From NCBI GenBank assembly GCA_035388825.1, contig DAOOQQ010000020.1, positions 1 through 64,000 on the forward strand: a stretch of DNA of 64,000 nucleotides, read 5' to 3'. This document shows, one piece after another, positions 1 to 10,700 of the stretch (the first letter of the stretch is position 1; each line of letters opens with the position of its first letter). Both the position numbers and the translations under genes were made by a program. Below the pieces are notes generated by a model that had not been told where the DNA came from, ran no database searches, and saw only the letters and a list, made by a program, of their open reading frames with translations. This stretch comes from MWAR01 sp035388825. Its GTDB lineage: Bacteria; Muiribacteriota; Ozemobacteria; Ozemobacterales; Ozemobacteraceae.

Positions 1-31
1 TTCATATCAACATTCCTGACGTCACCCGATC

Positions 32-60
32 AAAATTGTCAGCATTCGTTGAACAATTTT
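32..60. other. AT-rich inverted repeat upstream of first operon
   Basis: The arms AAAATTGT (32-39) and ACAATTTT (53-60) are separated by 13 nt and followed by TTCTTG. It could be the terminator of a gene left of the window or an operator beside the promoter at 63-91. The sequence alone does not decide. Confidence 0.4.
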
Positions 61-62
61 TC

Positions 63-91
63 TTGACATCCGAACCGACTTTGCAGGTAAT
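63..91 (+). promoter_or_regulatory. Sigma-70-like promoter for the 128-6995 operon
   Basis: A perfect -35 TTGACA (63-68) is followed after 17 nt by GGTAAT (86-91) as -10. A Shine-Dalgarno stretch CGAGGAGAA then precedes the ATG at 128. The spacing is ideal. The -10 matches the consensus at its last four positions. Confidence 0.55.
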
Positions 92-127
92 TTGAGCACA
101 AACAGACAATTTCCGAGGAGAATTTTT

Positions 128-3100
128 ATGAGACGCTCTTTGGGCCTTTTTTCTTGCACAGGTTTTGCGTTCCTGCTCGCTCTTTCGGGGCTGATTCTTT
201 CCGCGGTGATCCCGCCACCTCTCCGCGGCGAAGAGTCAGGTATCGAACAACAGATCAAAAAAATCGATGCCCAGATAGAGGGATATGCACAGGCCCTTGA
301 ACAGTTGAAGCAAAGTCGTATCGCCGTCTCGGCACGGTACAAGACGGATGAGGATACCGTCCAAAATTTGAGGGCGTTGTTCGAAGAACAGTCGAAACGA
401 GTCTGGGAAATTAAATCCAGAATCAAAGACTACGACAAAACCATGGCGAAGCTCATGGCGCCTTCCGACCTGGTCGATGCCATGAACAAATACAAAGATT
501 CGGGAAGAAGCAAAGAAGCTTTCCGCGAATACTACAAAGTTTTCTATGGAAAGCTTCCCGACAACGACACCGTAGAGCAGGCGCATATCCATGAGATCAT
601 CATGGAAAAGGAGATCAGGGCGAAGGTCGCCGTTCCGATCGGCCTGGCTCTCTGCAAGATCGGGAAAATGATCGTTGATTTCACCAAGCTCGCCTGCTCC
701 GGTTTCACCATCAACCCAAGAGCCATGTTCGATGCCGCAAATGAATTCATCCGTGGAAATATTGTTATCGACACTGCCCAAACCGCATTCAAGACCATCG
801 ACTTTGTTACGAAACATCCCGTCGCCACATCCATCATCAGCGGGTGCGCTGTAGCAGTGAATAAAGTATTAGACAACACTATTCAGAAAGAAGTCGCTGG
901 ATTTTTCGGGCAACTCTATAAAAGCGCACCTCCGAATTTCATCCCCAGGATCGGATACGTGCTTACGAACATGAAGGCGGGAAAGCTTGCCAAGGAAACC
1001 TATGAAAAAACCAACGAAGACTGGTATGGCGTTTTGGATCGAAACGCCGCATACAATGACGCACTGGCGGCCAGGAACGAGCTTCTGCCGGCGCTCGATG
1101 AAGCCGAGTCAGATCTGGCCAGGAATACCAACTTTCTCGAGAAAATCGAAGCCCTCCTGAAAACCAAGCAAGAGGCAATCGCCACCATCGATTCGTCCCT
1201 GCTAAACCTTCAAAAACTGCTCGAGGAAACGAAGGCGACCAAAGATGAGATCGAAGCGCAGGCTGCAAGAGAGCGGCTGAATCGCGAACTGAAAGAAAGT
1301 TCGTACGGCCCGGGCCAGGTCGTCCGTGTCGGCCTGAACGTCTCGGACAATGTCGCCGCCGACGACTTGACCGCTCGCCTATTGAATATACCACGAAGTA
1401 TAAAATATTTCATCCCCTATGAACGAGGCGCCTTGGAAACTTACAAGGTTCAGTATGCGGCCGGTGAAGATAAAACCGGCAACCCCATCATGAAAACCGC
1501 CACGGCGAAAAGATATGTCGATTCAGTCAAAGGCGGTGACGATGTCAACCTCCACCCCGCCGTTAGTAAGCACCTCAATATAGATACTAAACGCCGGGTC
1601 GTCATCGGACAAGGTTGCGGTATCGCGGAGCTCGAACTGCACACGAAAGGCGCCGAGCCATACGAGATCAAAAAGCCCTGGGGACGCGATCACGAATTTC
1701 GTACCATTTCCCTGAACGCCAATGCCCGCCTTCGCGTCCACAAAATCGAAAATCTCGACTACACCGTATCGTTCGCGGGCAAAAGCACCAGGTCCCTGAA
1801 GAGCCTGGATCTCTTTTATCCTCGAAACGAAGAGGCCGTGACATCGTATCTGAACTCCGCGAAAATCGAGTTCAATATCGTCGCGAATGACGGGACATCA
1901 AAATACACCAAGGAATTGAAGTCGGGTTTTTCCGCCCGTCTGTGTGGAGGCAATGCCATCCGCATCCACGATGCCCAGCATGGGCTCGATCTCGAATCCG
2001 GTTCGATTCCGGGCTACACCGATCTGCTGGTGGGCATCGACGATGAAGGCGAACTCCGCTTCGACAAAAAAATTCGTGTCAATGCCTGTGTCATCGATTT
2101 GAAACATATTCCTTCGCATTCTCTGCCTCCTGACCAGGAAAACTGCGTTCCCATAGGCGAAAAGAGCATCATCCGAGTGCTGGTGGACGGCCCGGCCGAC
2201 ATGAGCGAATACTATGTCTCGTGGGGGCAAACCCAGGACAAGGCGGTCAGGCTCAGCGGAAATGGCCAATTCCTCAAGGAAAACGGCATCTGGTATTCCG
2301 ACCTCACGATCGAGTTCGATCCATCCGTTGCAGACAATATCAAATATTATACCGGCTTCACTCCGACTCTTTCGCTGATACGTCGAACCGGGTGGGTCAA
2401 GGTTGCGACCTTGCGGGGGCCCAATCTGACGCCGATCTTCATGATCACCGACATGAAGATCGTTCGCAAAGACCTCAACGGGAAAGCCGGAGCGTTGGCC
2501 ATAGCGCTTTTCGGCCCAACCGACGCAACATACTGGAGTCAGAAAGTCGGAACCCAGTGGCTCGGGACGGATGGCCAATGGCATGACAGCCCTCCCGATC
2601 TGGTGGACTTCACGTATTCTCACGAACTCGGCGGCTGTTTCGATGCACGAGAGGGAATATTCACCGCAAACGATTTTCATTCCCGCGTCCTCTCGAAAGA
2701 TGCAGGAATCGTCACATTGAAGGCGATGGTCGACCCCCTCAAGGCCCGAAAGAATAACATGACCATTCAGGGCGATCGCGTCATCCAAAGCAGCTTTCAA
2801 TTGCATTTGAACCATCTCTCCGTGGTGAAAGAGGATGAAGGCGCGCAGACCGTGCATCGTCTCCACATCATCGGGCCGACCAACATGTCGGAATACAAAG
2901 CGGAATGGGTATTCCGCGGTGAGAAAACCGTGTCGGCGAATTTCACCCAGGACGGCGGAAAATGGCAGAGCATCGCGATGGGGCAGAGCCTCACGAGAGT
3001 CTCACTGATCGGTCCCATGGGGCACGTGGTAGCTGTCTACAAGGCCCTGGGAACGGACAAGGCGCCCCTGCTGCCCCCCAAAATGACCGTTTCGGTTCCT

Positions 3101-4159
3101 TCCATCGTCAACCCCGGCAAGAAAGTTTTGATCAAGGTCGATATCAACAACCTCCCATCGTCTCAAAGCAGAGACTTCATCACGAGGTACGAGACCACCG
3201 ACCCGGGAAGCAGCTTCGTTCGATCCGAGCACATAACGCCCATGACCTCGGGGACAACCGCCGAGTCAAACGGAATCATTCAGATCAGGAGCTCGGTTCC
3301 CCGAGAACCGTATGAGATTCCCGTCACGGTGAAACTATTCCGGATGTCGGGCAGCGGAAGGCAGGCGGTGCGCCTTCTTCTTGCCGAAGAAACCGTGACC
3401 CTCCGCGTTGCTTCCCAACAGGCGATCAAGGGCGCTTCAACCAGGCTCACAGCCGGAACGCCGGTCTGGAAGGTCGAGATCGAGAAGATTACCCCCCTGT
3501 CGGGCAACAACCCGTTCGATACCAGGGAACCGATTGCAACGCTTTCGACGACCCTTACACAGATATCCGTTTCGACGCCGCCTGGCTATGGCGGCGGTGG
3601 TGACACCGGCGGCGGTGGTGACACCGGCGGCGGCGGTGACACCGGTGGCGGCGGTGACAGCGGCGGCGGCGGTGACAGCGGCGGCGGCGGTGATTCAGGT
3701 CCGACGCCCGTATCGGGGACCATCGTCTTTGCAGAAGGTGGGGCACCCGACGTGCTCTACGATCTTTATGCCGGAATCAACATCGATCCGAACACGGGCA
3801 TGGGTGTCCTCAGAAATGACGGCGAGGGCCCGACTCTCATCTTCCAGACCCCGCCTAGCGGGCCTTTCGATCCAACCGACCAGATCGAAGCCTTTCCCGA
3901 CATGCTCGTGAATACATGGCAAATCGTCGACCCCAAGCCTACGAATATCGTGAGCCAGACGATGAACTCCATCATCTTCATGTTGGGCCAGAATATAACG
4001 TTCACGATGAAATCGAAAACAGATCGAACCGTGCGAATCACCGTTCGTGTCGAGAAAGTGAACGACAAGGCGGCTATCGACCGTCGGACTGGAGATCTGA
4101 GGCTTGTTATCGTCGAATCCGCCACGATTTCCGCGGGAGTCAGGAGGAGGATCCGATGA
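128..4159 (+). CDS. Large exported coiled-coil/beta-domain protein with Gly-Asp repeat linker
   Basis: The 1343-aa protein has no family that I recognise. The ATG at 128 was chosen because CGAGGAG lies just upstream and a hydrophobic signal segment (about residues 8-30) follows; an in-frame TTG at 92 lacks this. Residues about 35-100 and 320-400 look like coiled coil (Glu, Lys, Gln, Leu-rich). The middle (about 400-1100) looks like beta-sandwich modules, with a recurring G-P-[AT]-[DN] motif near residues 687, 795 and 915. A flexible linker of six GGGGD[T/S] units at about 1155-1190 precedes a C-terminal beta domain. The stop overlaps the next start (ATGA), so expression is coupled to two further exported proteins. 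It probably acts in the periplasm or at the cell surface. Confidence 0.75.
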   Translation: MRRSLGLFSCTGFAFLLALSGLILSAVIPPPLRGEESGIEQQIKKIDAQIEGYAQALEQLKQSRIAVSARYKTDEDTVQNLRALFEEQSKRVWEIKSRIKDYDKTMAKLMAPSDLVDAMNKYKDSGRSKEAFREYYKVFYGKLPDNDTVEQAHIHEIIMEKEIRAKVAVPIGLALCKIGKMIVDFTKLACSGFTINPRAMFDAANEFIRGNIVIDTAQTAFKTIDFVTKHPVATSIISGCAVAVNKVLDNTIQKEVAGFFGQLYKSAPPNFIPRIGYVLTNMKAGKLAKETYEKTNEDWYGVLDRNAAYNDALAARNELLPALDEAESDLARNTNFLEKIEALLKTKQEAIATIDSSLLNLQKLLEETKATKDEIEAQAARERLNRELKESSYGPGQVVRVGLNVSDNVAADDLTARLLNIPRSIKYFIPYERGALETYKVQYAAGEDKTGNPIMKTATAKRYVDSVKGGDDVNLHPAVSKHLNIDTKRRVVIGQGCGIAELELHTKGAEPYEIKKPWGRDHEFRTISLNANARLRVHKIENLDYTVSFAGKSTRSLKSLDLFYPRNEEAVTSYLNSAKIEFNIVANDGTSKYTKELKSGFSARLCGGNAIRIHDAQHGLDLESGSIPGYTDLLVGIDDEGELRFDKKIRVNACVIDLKHIPSHSLPPDQENCVPIGEKSIIRVLVDGPADMSEYYVSWGQTQDKAVRLSGNGQFLKENGIWYSDLTIEFDPSVADNIKYYTGFTPTLSLIRRTGWVKVATLRGPNLTPIFMITDMKIVRKDLNGKAGALAIALFGPTDATYWSQKVGTQWLGTDGQWHDSPPDLVDFTYSHELGGCFDAREGIFTANDFHSRVLSKDAGIVTLKAMVDPLKARKNNMTIQGDRVIQSSFQLHLNHLSVVKEDEGAQTVHRLHIIGPTNMSEYKAEWVFRGEKTVSANFTQDGGKWQSIAMGQSLTRVSLIGPMGHVVAVYKALGTDKAPLLPPKMTVSVPSIVNPGKKVLIKVDINNLPSSQSRDFITRYETTDPGSSFVRSEHITPMTSGTTAESNGIIQIRSSVPREPYEIPVTVKLFRMSGSGRQAVRLLLAEETVTLRVASQQAIKGASTRLTAGTPVWKVEIEKITPLSGNNPFDTREPIATLSTTLTQISVSTPPGYGGGGDTGGGGDTGGGGDTGGGGDSGGGGDSGGGGDSGPTPVSGTIVFAEGGAPDVLYDLYAGINIDPNTGMGVLRNDGEGPTLIFQTPPSGPFDPTDQIEAFPDMLVNTWQIVDPKPTNIVSQTMNSIIFMLGQNITFTMKSKTDRTVRITVRVEKVNDKAAIDRRTGDLRLVIVESATISAGVRRRIR
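3590..3697 (+). repeat. Six in-frame 18-bp repeats encoding GGGGD(T/S)
   Basis: Six consecutive 18-bp units encode Gly-Gly-Gly-Gly-Asp-Thr (first three) or -Ser (last three). The DNA is nearly identical between units, so copy number may vary between strains. The encoded stretch is probably a flexible, possibly cation-binding linker before the C-terminal domain. Confidence 0.85.
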
Positions 4160-4755
4160 ACACCACTCATATACAAAAAACCGGCCGTTTCCTTTCCGTC
4201 ATTTTGAAGGCGCTTTCCATCACGATGTTCATCTGGTCCGCAGTTCCGCCGGCTCATGGGGGTGAGTTCCGCTCATTCAAGCCCATCGCCGGACCCGACC
4301 AGATCGTCGCGACGTGGGTGGGGCCATCCGAATCATATCGTAATTCACCCGATATACAACAGATACTCAAACAAGCTCGGGCCAGGGTTCCCGATCTGGC
4401 CAGACAGGCTTTGTCGGCGATCTTCGACGGCTGGGGAAGTGGAACGGTCGAGAAGTATCTTTCGCAGGGATTTTACGACAAGAACCGTTTTCTGGACATC
4501 ATGTCCGCCGAGGTTCCCAGAGATGCCAGAATCAGGATCCTCGCCGTCGAGTCGATTCATCCGCTCGAGGAAACCTACACCGTCAATTCGGGCGCTTCGC
4601 TCGAACTCAACGTCCAGACCAGGCTTTCGGCCGTCGTCAGAACGCAGATCGAGTTCGATGATCATGCGAAGGGGTTTCGCAGGATAGAGGGGAAGAACGA
4701 GTTCATCCTTCGATTGAGCCAGTCGATCCCTCTTACATCGAATGAAGGGCGGTGA
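4156..4755 (+). CDS. Small exported protein, second gene of the surface operon
   Basis: The 199-aa protein has an N-terminal basic and hydrophobic signal segment (about residues 10-35) ending near Ala-His-Gly-Gly, so export is likely. The start overlaps the upstream stop as ATGA, with AGGAGGAGG upstream as ribosome-binding site. The mature part is mixed alpha/beta without recognisable motifs. Position between a giant exported protein and an outer-membrane barrel suggests a periplasmic partner of one or both. The function is unknown. Confidence 0.7.
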   Translation: MNTTHIQKTGRFLSVILKALSITMFIWSAVPPAHGGEFRSFKPIAGPDQIVATWVGPSESYRNSPDIQQILKQARARVPDLARQALSAIFDGWGSGTVEKYLSQGFYDKNRFLDIMSAEVPRDARIRILAVESIHPLEETYTVNSGASLELNVQTRLSAVVRTQIEFDDHAKGFRRIEGKNEFILRLSQSIPLTSNEGR

Positions 4756-4760
4756 CGAGC

Positions 4761-6995
4761 ATGAGAACGACCAAAATCATTGCTCTCAGATTCCTTCCCT
4801 TCCTGTTCGCGATGACCGCCCTCCTTGCATTGCCCGTCATTGCCGAAGATTCAACTCCGAAAGACGGCGACTGGGTTCTGACCGGTTACGACACCCTCAG
4901 AATCGACCAGTATGGGCGTGATGGAAACGACAATGCAGCGCTTTTCGGCAACCTCGGCAACCATTATTACGATGAACTCCAGCTGCAGGGAACGAACCGG
5001 CTTTCGGAATTCGACCACTGGCAGTTCGACCTGATGGGCGTGGCCAACAACTCAAGATACCGCTCTGACGCCTGGGGCGGAGAACTCGAACGGTTCCGCC
5101 TTTCCCGGGAAAAGGGAGACGGGCCGCTTCCATACCGGCTGGAGCTCGGTGATTTCTACGCCAATTTTAGCTACCGCACCCTCGTTCGCTCGTTGAAAGG
5201 CGTTCAGATCGAGCTGCAACCACGCTCCAATGCCGGAGCAAGGAACCGGAATTCGCTTCTGCTAGTCCTGGGCCAAAGCGATTACAACTGGAAGAACCTC
5301 CATGAGAACCGCGACCGGACTGCCGGCCTCTCCTGGCTGTTCCAACAGGCCGAACGATTCAAAACCGGTTTGAATTTCGTGTTCAACCACCGCGATGCCT
5401 ACCAAAAGTATGGAACGCTGGAACGGGATCAGCGAACCCTCAGCGTCATCATGGAGAACAAGGGCAGACTGTTCAACCGCCCCTCCGTGCTCGAAGGCGA
5501 GCTGGCGTGGTTCTCAGGCGATCACGACGGAACGAACGGTCCCGCCAGCGGACTCGACCGGCGCGATACCGCCGTATACGGCCAGTTGTCGGGCGGGAGT
5601 TCCAAGTTCACCTACAGGCTTCGCATGGAGTCGAACGGACAGGATTTCCGGCCGGCCGGAGCCAACGTTTCCCCCGATCGAAAAACCGCCGAGGGCTTTT
5701 TCACCTGGAATCTCCAATCCGGTCGGTCCGCCCAGTTCCGGCTACAGAGGTTCAAGGACGGCTGGGAGACGGCCAACTGCCGGACGACACGGGTTGCCGG
5801 GCTCGGTTTGCAAGGCCCCGTCGATCAATATTCAGGAGTTTTCGGCGCCATCGATATGTTCATCGAGGAACACATCGATTCGGCGAGAACACTCGATACG
5901 CACGTCAGATCAATGAACGCCGATCTTTCGAAAACCTTCTCGGATCGCCTGTCGGGAAGGCTGGGCTTTTCGTACAGGTTTCTCGACGACAATGTGAGGG
6001 ATGCCGGAGACGGAAGACTCAACCAGCTTTCGCTCGGTTTCGATCATTCGGTCAGGATTGCCGATCTTCCGGGGCGCCTCGGGGTGACCATGGAAAACCG
6101 ATTGCTGGACAACGGCGGAGAGCGGAGCCATGAATGGACACCAGCTCTGAACCTCAATGTGCATAAAGGCCCACACGATTTCGGAATACATTATCGACTA
6201 TTCAGCCAGGACCAGGTCAACCCTCTCCTGCTCGATGTCGACACCTCCGATCTCGGTTTGCGATACCGCTATCATCGAGGTGCTGACACCTTCGGGGTCG
6301 AATACCTCAGGAACCACAGAGACACGACGGGCGGCCTCTGGACTCGCTCGACGCAGATCACAGCTTTTTATCAGCGCGACATCGACGCCATCTTGAGGAC
6401 CGGGAGACATCTGAAGACGATTCCAGCTCCCTCCGCAACAACCAGTGTCTCCGAAGACCCAGTCATCGCGATGCTGACAGCCGGGAGGCCGGGCAGCTCT
6501 TACGAAGAAGCGCTTCGGGCTTTCGCGAGGCCGGTTGCTTCCGATCTCGTCACAGCCGAACCTGAAACTTCCGTTTCCCTGCAAAGATGGGGCGGGTTCG
6601 ACTTCATCGAGCGGCGCGTGTTCGAAGAAGTTTCGTCTCGTCAGCGTCTGATCGTGGTTCGAAGCGGTGATACCGTCGAGAAGACGGTTCTGGCGATCGA
6701 TACCGGAAAAACACCGTCATTCGTGCAGGATGTCTTCGAGCGAATCAAGCGCGATCTGATCCAACGACTCGGTGCGCCGAAAAATTTCCATGAGAAGGGC
6801 ACGTTCGGACCGACCCTGGAAAGGGATCTGCGCGACGGAAGCTTCTTGCGCGTGTATGACTGGTCGGTCGGGGAAGGCACCCTACGCCTTGGAATCCCGC
6901 GGCGGATGGACAACACGATCCGCATCGAGGTCCAGTTCGGAGCGAGCTTCTCTAGTATCCCGGAGATCCCCTGGGGCCTGGATTCGTTCTACTGA
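4761..6995 (+). CDS. Predicted outer-membrane beta-barrel protein
   Basis: The 744-aa protein has a signal peptide (about residues 1-25, ending near Val-Ile-Ala). A long run of alternating polar/aromatic strands with many Tyr, Arg, Gly and Asp residues (about 30-550) is typical of a large outer-membrane barrel. A soluble alpha/beta domain of about 170 residues follows and ends in Phe-Tyr. Two starts are possible: GTG at 4752, which overlaps the previous stop as GTGA, and ATG at 4761, which sits 9 nt after AAGGGCGG and was chosen. It may anchor or export the product of the first gene in the operon; that is inferred only from gene order. Confidence 0.65.
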   Translation: MRTTKIIALRFLPFLFAMTALLALPVIAEDSTPKDGDWVLTGYDTLRIDQYGRDGNDNAALFGNLGNHYYDELQLQGTNRLSEFDHWQFDLMGVANNSRYRSDAWGGELERFRLSREKGDGPLPYRLELGDFYANFSYRTLVRSLKGVQIELQPRSNAGARNRNSLLLVLGQSDYNWKNLHENRDRTAGLSWLFQQAERFKTGLNFVFNHRDAYQKYGTLERDQRTLSVIMENKGRLFNRPSVLEGELAWFSGDHDGTNGPASGLDRRDTAVYGQLSGGSSKFTYRLRMESNGQDFRPAGANVSPDRKTAEGFFTWNLQSGRSAQFRLQRFKDGWETANCRTTRVAGLGLQGPVDQYSGVFGAIDMFIEEHIDSARTLDTHVRSMNADLSKTFSDRLSGRLGFSYRFLDDNVRDAGDGRLNQLSLGFDHSVRIADLPGRLGVTMENRLLDNGGERSHEWTPALNLNVHKGPHDFGIHYRLFSQDQVNPLLLDVDTSDLGLRYRYHRGADTFGVEYLRNHRDTTGGLWTRSTQITAFYQRDIDAILRTGRHLKTIPAPSATTSVSEDPVIAMLTAGRPGSSYEEALRAFARPVASDLVTAEPETSVSLQRWGGFDFIERRVFEEVSSRQRLIVVRSGDTVEKTVLAIDTGKTPSFVQDVFERIKRDLIQRLGAPKNFHEKGTFGPTLERDLRDGSFLRVYDWSVGEGTLRLGIPRRMDNTIRIEVQFGASFSSIPEIPWGLDSFY

Positions 6996-7356
6996 TGAAA
7001 ACCACCCCGAAACGTTTGTAGTATATAGAATATTATCCGGGGACGTGATAGAATGGCACTTAGTTAAGCCAATTTCCTATATTTGCTTCGATGCCCGATT
7101 TCCTTGAAATGATGCCGATCCCCTTGTAACAGTTGATAGTTTTTTGGTCGACGTTTCTTGGCTCGGGGCTTGATCCTAATGTTTCAAGGAATCTCTGAAT
7201 AATAGGCCGGCTAACGCGTGCCTGTACGGGAAGCGGACCCGAAAAGAGAGACCAGCTTGCGCGTTTGGGGCGCACCAGTGGCTGAACCCAGCGGCTAGAC
7301 TGCCTGGGGGCGCATATGGTTTACCGACCAAGAGCGGGGGCCTGAAAACACCTAGC
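6996..7356. other. 360-bp region without a recognisable gene
   Basis: No convincing open frame is present. An AT-rich patch lies at 7021-7040. The right half (about 7200-7340) is GC-rich with several potential short stems, and could be a structured RNA or remnant DNA. I do not recognise an RNA family. Confidence 0.4.
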
Positions 7357-7728
7357 CTAATTTTCAGCTTTTTCTTCCCAAGGACCGCACACGAAATGGA
7401 CCCTGGCTGAATTAGGGTTGACCCAGATGATAGCTCTCAAACTGCCGTCGATGGTCATAACGCGTGCTTCCCAGATACGTTCGCCCTTGGTGGCAAAGTC
7501 ACGAACGACATAACCTAGGGTGACAATGGCAATGGTCTGTATACTCTCATTAGAAAGCACCTCGGCATGCATTTTCTTTGCATATGCCTCAAAGGCTATT
7601 TGTTTCGCATTGGCTTGCGTCGATACCATTGCGCCAGCAATTTGCAAAGGAGGGGCAGAAAGGTCTTGAGCTGTAACAGAGGCACAAAAATTGAACAGGC
7701 AAATTAATATGGCTACGGATAGTTTCAT
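7357..7728 (-). CDS. Small secreted protein downstream of the transglutaminase-like protein
   Basis: The 123-aa protein has a clear signal peptide (about 1-20, cleavage after Val-Thr-Ala). The mature part is a compact alpha/beta domain with no motif I recognise. Base composition is low in GC like its upstream neighbour, which ends 9 bp before this start. The two are likely cotranscribed and were probably acquired together. A periplasmic partner, inhibitor or immunity role is possible but only inferred from arrangement. Confidence 0.65.
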   Translation of the reverse strand: MKLSVAILICLFNFCASVTAQDLSAPPLQIAGAMVSTQANAKQIAFEAYAKKMHAEVLSNESIQTIAIVTLGYVVRDFATKGERIWEARVMTIDGSLRAIIWVNPNSARVHFVCGPWEEKAEN

Positions 7729-7737
7729 CGACCCACC

Positions 7738-10700
7738 TCAATAATCCAGTTTGGTTTCTTTGATATCTAGACCTGGGGAATTCTTTCGAAAAATGATAAC
7801 CGATGTTTTCACACCCAAATCAGTCTTGTCGCCATCGCCATTGAGATCTAAATTTACTGCTGGTTCATCAACAGGTAATAGCCCAGGACCTCGGTAAAAA
7901 CCGTCGATTGCATTATCGTCAATTTCTTCTAGACTGGCGTGTTTTAAACCGTATGAAGGGTCATAATACTGACCACTAATCACTACCTGATGGTTGCTGA
8001 ATAGCGATGCCGGATTTGGATTTCCCTGGCCTGGGATACCCGGCTCATCATTGACTTCTGCAAACTTCCAATTGTAACTGGTCGGTAAAACAATCGGAGA
8101 ATCAGGGATGTTCAAATAGGGGTGACTGGCAATGCCGCTTGAACCGGGACCCGAAAACGACCAATTCTTCACAATGAAACCATCATCAATGATGGGCTCA
8201 AAGATGACATACTCGTTTAAGTCATCGATGCCTTGGACTTTTCGCATGTCAATAAAGAGTTTTGCCCAAGCCCCGCATTGTCCATCACCCTTAGCAAGAA
8301 GGTCGGCAGTTGTAACATTGCTGCAGTTGTAAGAGGAATAATAGGTGAGTTGAACACCATCAGCGCGACGAACATCTCGGTCAATGAATTCATTCCAAAT
8401 TTTTTCTGTACACGCCTGTACTGTGCTTTCACCAGCAGCGTTTTTACAGCCAAGCTGAGCAAGTGTATGAAAAACAGTAGTTAGTGGATCACCAAGTGTT
8501 ATATATGTTTGATTTGTGCTTGTTCCTGCATCTCGCCAAGTTAAGCCACCATCAATTGAAAAATGCCAATTAATCGAAAGAGGATCGAAAAAGGCGATTT
8601 CATTTACGAAAGGGTTCAAACATTCCACATCAGTGACTATTAACTCACTTCCATTGACTACTGCCGCTGTTTCAGGAAAAACCAGATTGCCGGGACCGTC
8701 ACCCTTAATTATAATTGAGACATTAAGCCCTGCTGGTTTAATTGCCCACTTTGCAGAAACTTTCATCTTAGTGTTTCGAGTAAAGCAAATAGGGTATTTT
8801 CTGTCACCCGGATCATCTGCATCACCATCTAAGGGGGATGAATTGTCTTGCCAGTGCGGGGCTGCATAGTCTTGAGTTCCGTCGTCCTTTTTGACCATGT
8901 GGTAATTCGGGCCTGTAAAAGAGACTTCTTTTAAACCTAAAATTACTTCATTAACTGTCCCGTTAACAAAGTCGGATACAAAATCATTACCGCCTGGAGC
9001 TGGTGGACTAAAATCGCTCTCAACATATGAAAAAATTGATTTGAAATCTATTCTTACGTCACCAGGACCATTGGCCGTATATGTGAAAGGATTTGAATTG
9101 CCAATAACCACCCCGACTTGAGACCATGCCGGTGAATTCATGGCAATGGCGAATTCCTTTTCGAAATCTGGTTTAATTTCATAGATGAATTCAAATTTGT
9201 TTTGCTCACCGAGCAACATTGTAAAGCTGGAAGGAACGATCTTCTTTTCAACGACATCAGCAATTGATTTAACGATTACGGGATAGGTTAAATCTGTCAA
9301 AGGAATCTCGTTTATTTCGAAATCCAAGGTGGTCAGCAAATGTATTTTTGCCGTACCAGAACTCGGAAAAACGGGCACAAACGTTGGACCTATATCATCT
9401 TTCTTCAATGGGCCATCCCATTTGAAATTTATTTTCTTACAAGAAGCCTTTTCAACCTTAGGGTCGAAAAGAGCCGGGGCATATTCTATTTCCGGATCAA
9501 ACCCGGACGCGGCAAACCACTTATGTTCAACTTGGCCTAGTTTGATAACTCCCGAAGCAACATCGAATGTTCGGCCTGCACCTAACAAGGCGATTGTTGG
9601 AAGATGGCCGGTCAAAGAAATCAATGTTGGAGTCGGAATCGACCAAAGATCCGCACGAACTGCTGGGAATGTTAGAATTTCCGGAGGAGTATTCTTGGTG
9701 ACTTTTTGCGGCTCGATCTGAATCGTTACCGTGGCGAGGACGGTTTCCGCGCCGGGAGTCTGGAAACTTGTTTTCGCCTCAATGAAATTGTTCTGGTCAG
9801 GCTCGAGCGGGGCACACCCATTCGGGACTGTTATTCCCTTCCACTCGACATTCTTCACCGTTGCTTTCCATTTGGAGCCCCAATTGGCATACTCACCGGG
9901 TTTTGGAAGCTGGTGCCCGTCGAGTTCAACGGTGGTCTGGAAATCGATTTCCTGGTTGGGGACGAAAGCGACGATTTTCCGGGTGGGGTTGATCGAAACG
10001 GAAACCGGCTTCACCCGGAAGGTCACGGTATCGGAGGCAAGCTCGATCTGCGGATTTGCGGGATCGGGCTGGGAGACCTTCAAGGTCCAGGTGCCGATCT
10101 TATTCAACTCAAGGGTCCAGGGGGGAACCGTGGTATTGGGCTTCACTTCCTTGTCATTGACAAACCATTTCAGGGTCTCCCACCCGGCTTGATCTTTGTC
10201 CAGGCTCGTTACGACCTTGACTATCCAATCTTTCGGGTAGGTTAGGTCTTGCCGAGGGGATTCGATTTTCAAACCGGAAACCGCCTTGAGGGAAACCCTC
10301 CCCGAGCCCTTGATCTCGGCCACGCTCCCGGTGTCCTTTTCCTTGAGTTTCAGCGTTGTTGCTGCCTTGATAATGTAGGTTCCAGAGCTGATCTGGGAGG
10401 TAAAAGGGAACTCCCAAACATTCGCCAGTGTTTGGACTACATCCTCGCCCAGAAGCGCATTCCAGGATGGCGGTTCCCAGCTCGTCACCTCGTATGTATC
10501 GAGGAGATCCATCGTTCCGCCGTCCTTGTCGATTCGGCCTTCGCCGAGATTCGGCTTGGGAACCAACACACCGGAAAAATTCATCGTCTGGTTTTCCGGC
10601 AGGGGTTGAGGGGCAGATGGGCTGATCTCGACATCCACCAGGTCGGCCGGGGCAGAAAACGCTGGTATAGATTGCCAATCGCCGGACGGAATGAGGAAAT

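Noticed and set aside
3590..3697. GGGGD repeats considered as a CRISPR-like array
   Set aside because: Units are 18 bp without spacers and keep a reading frame, so this is a coding repeat.
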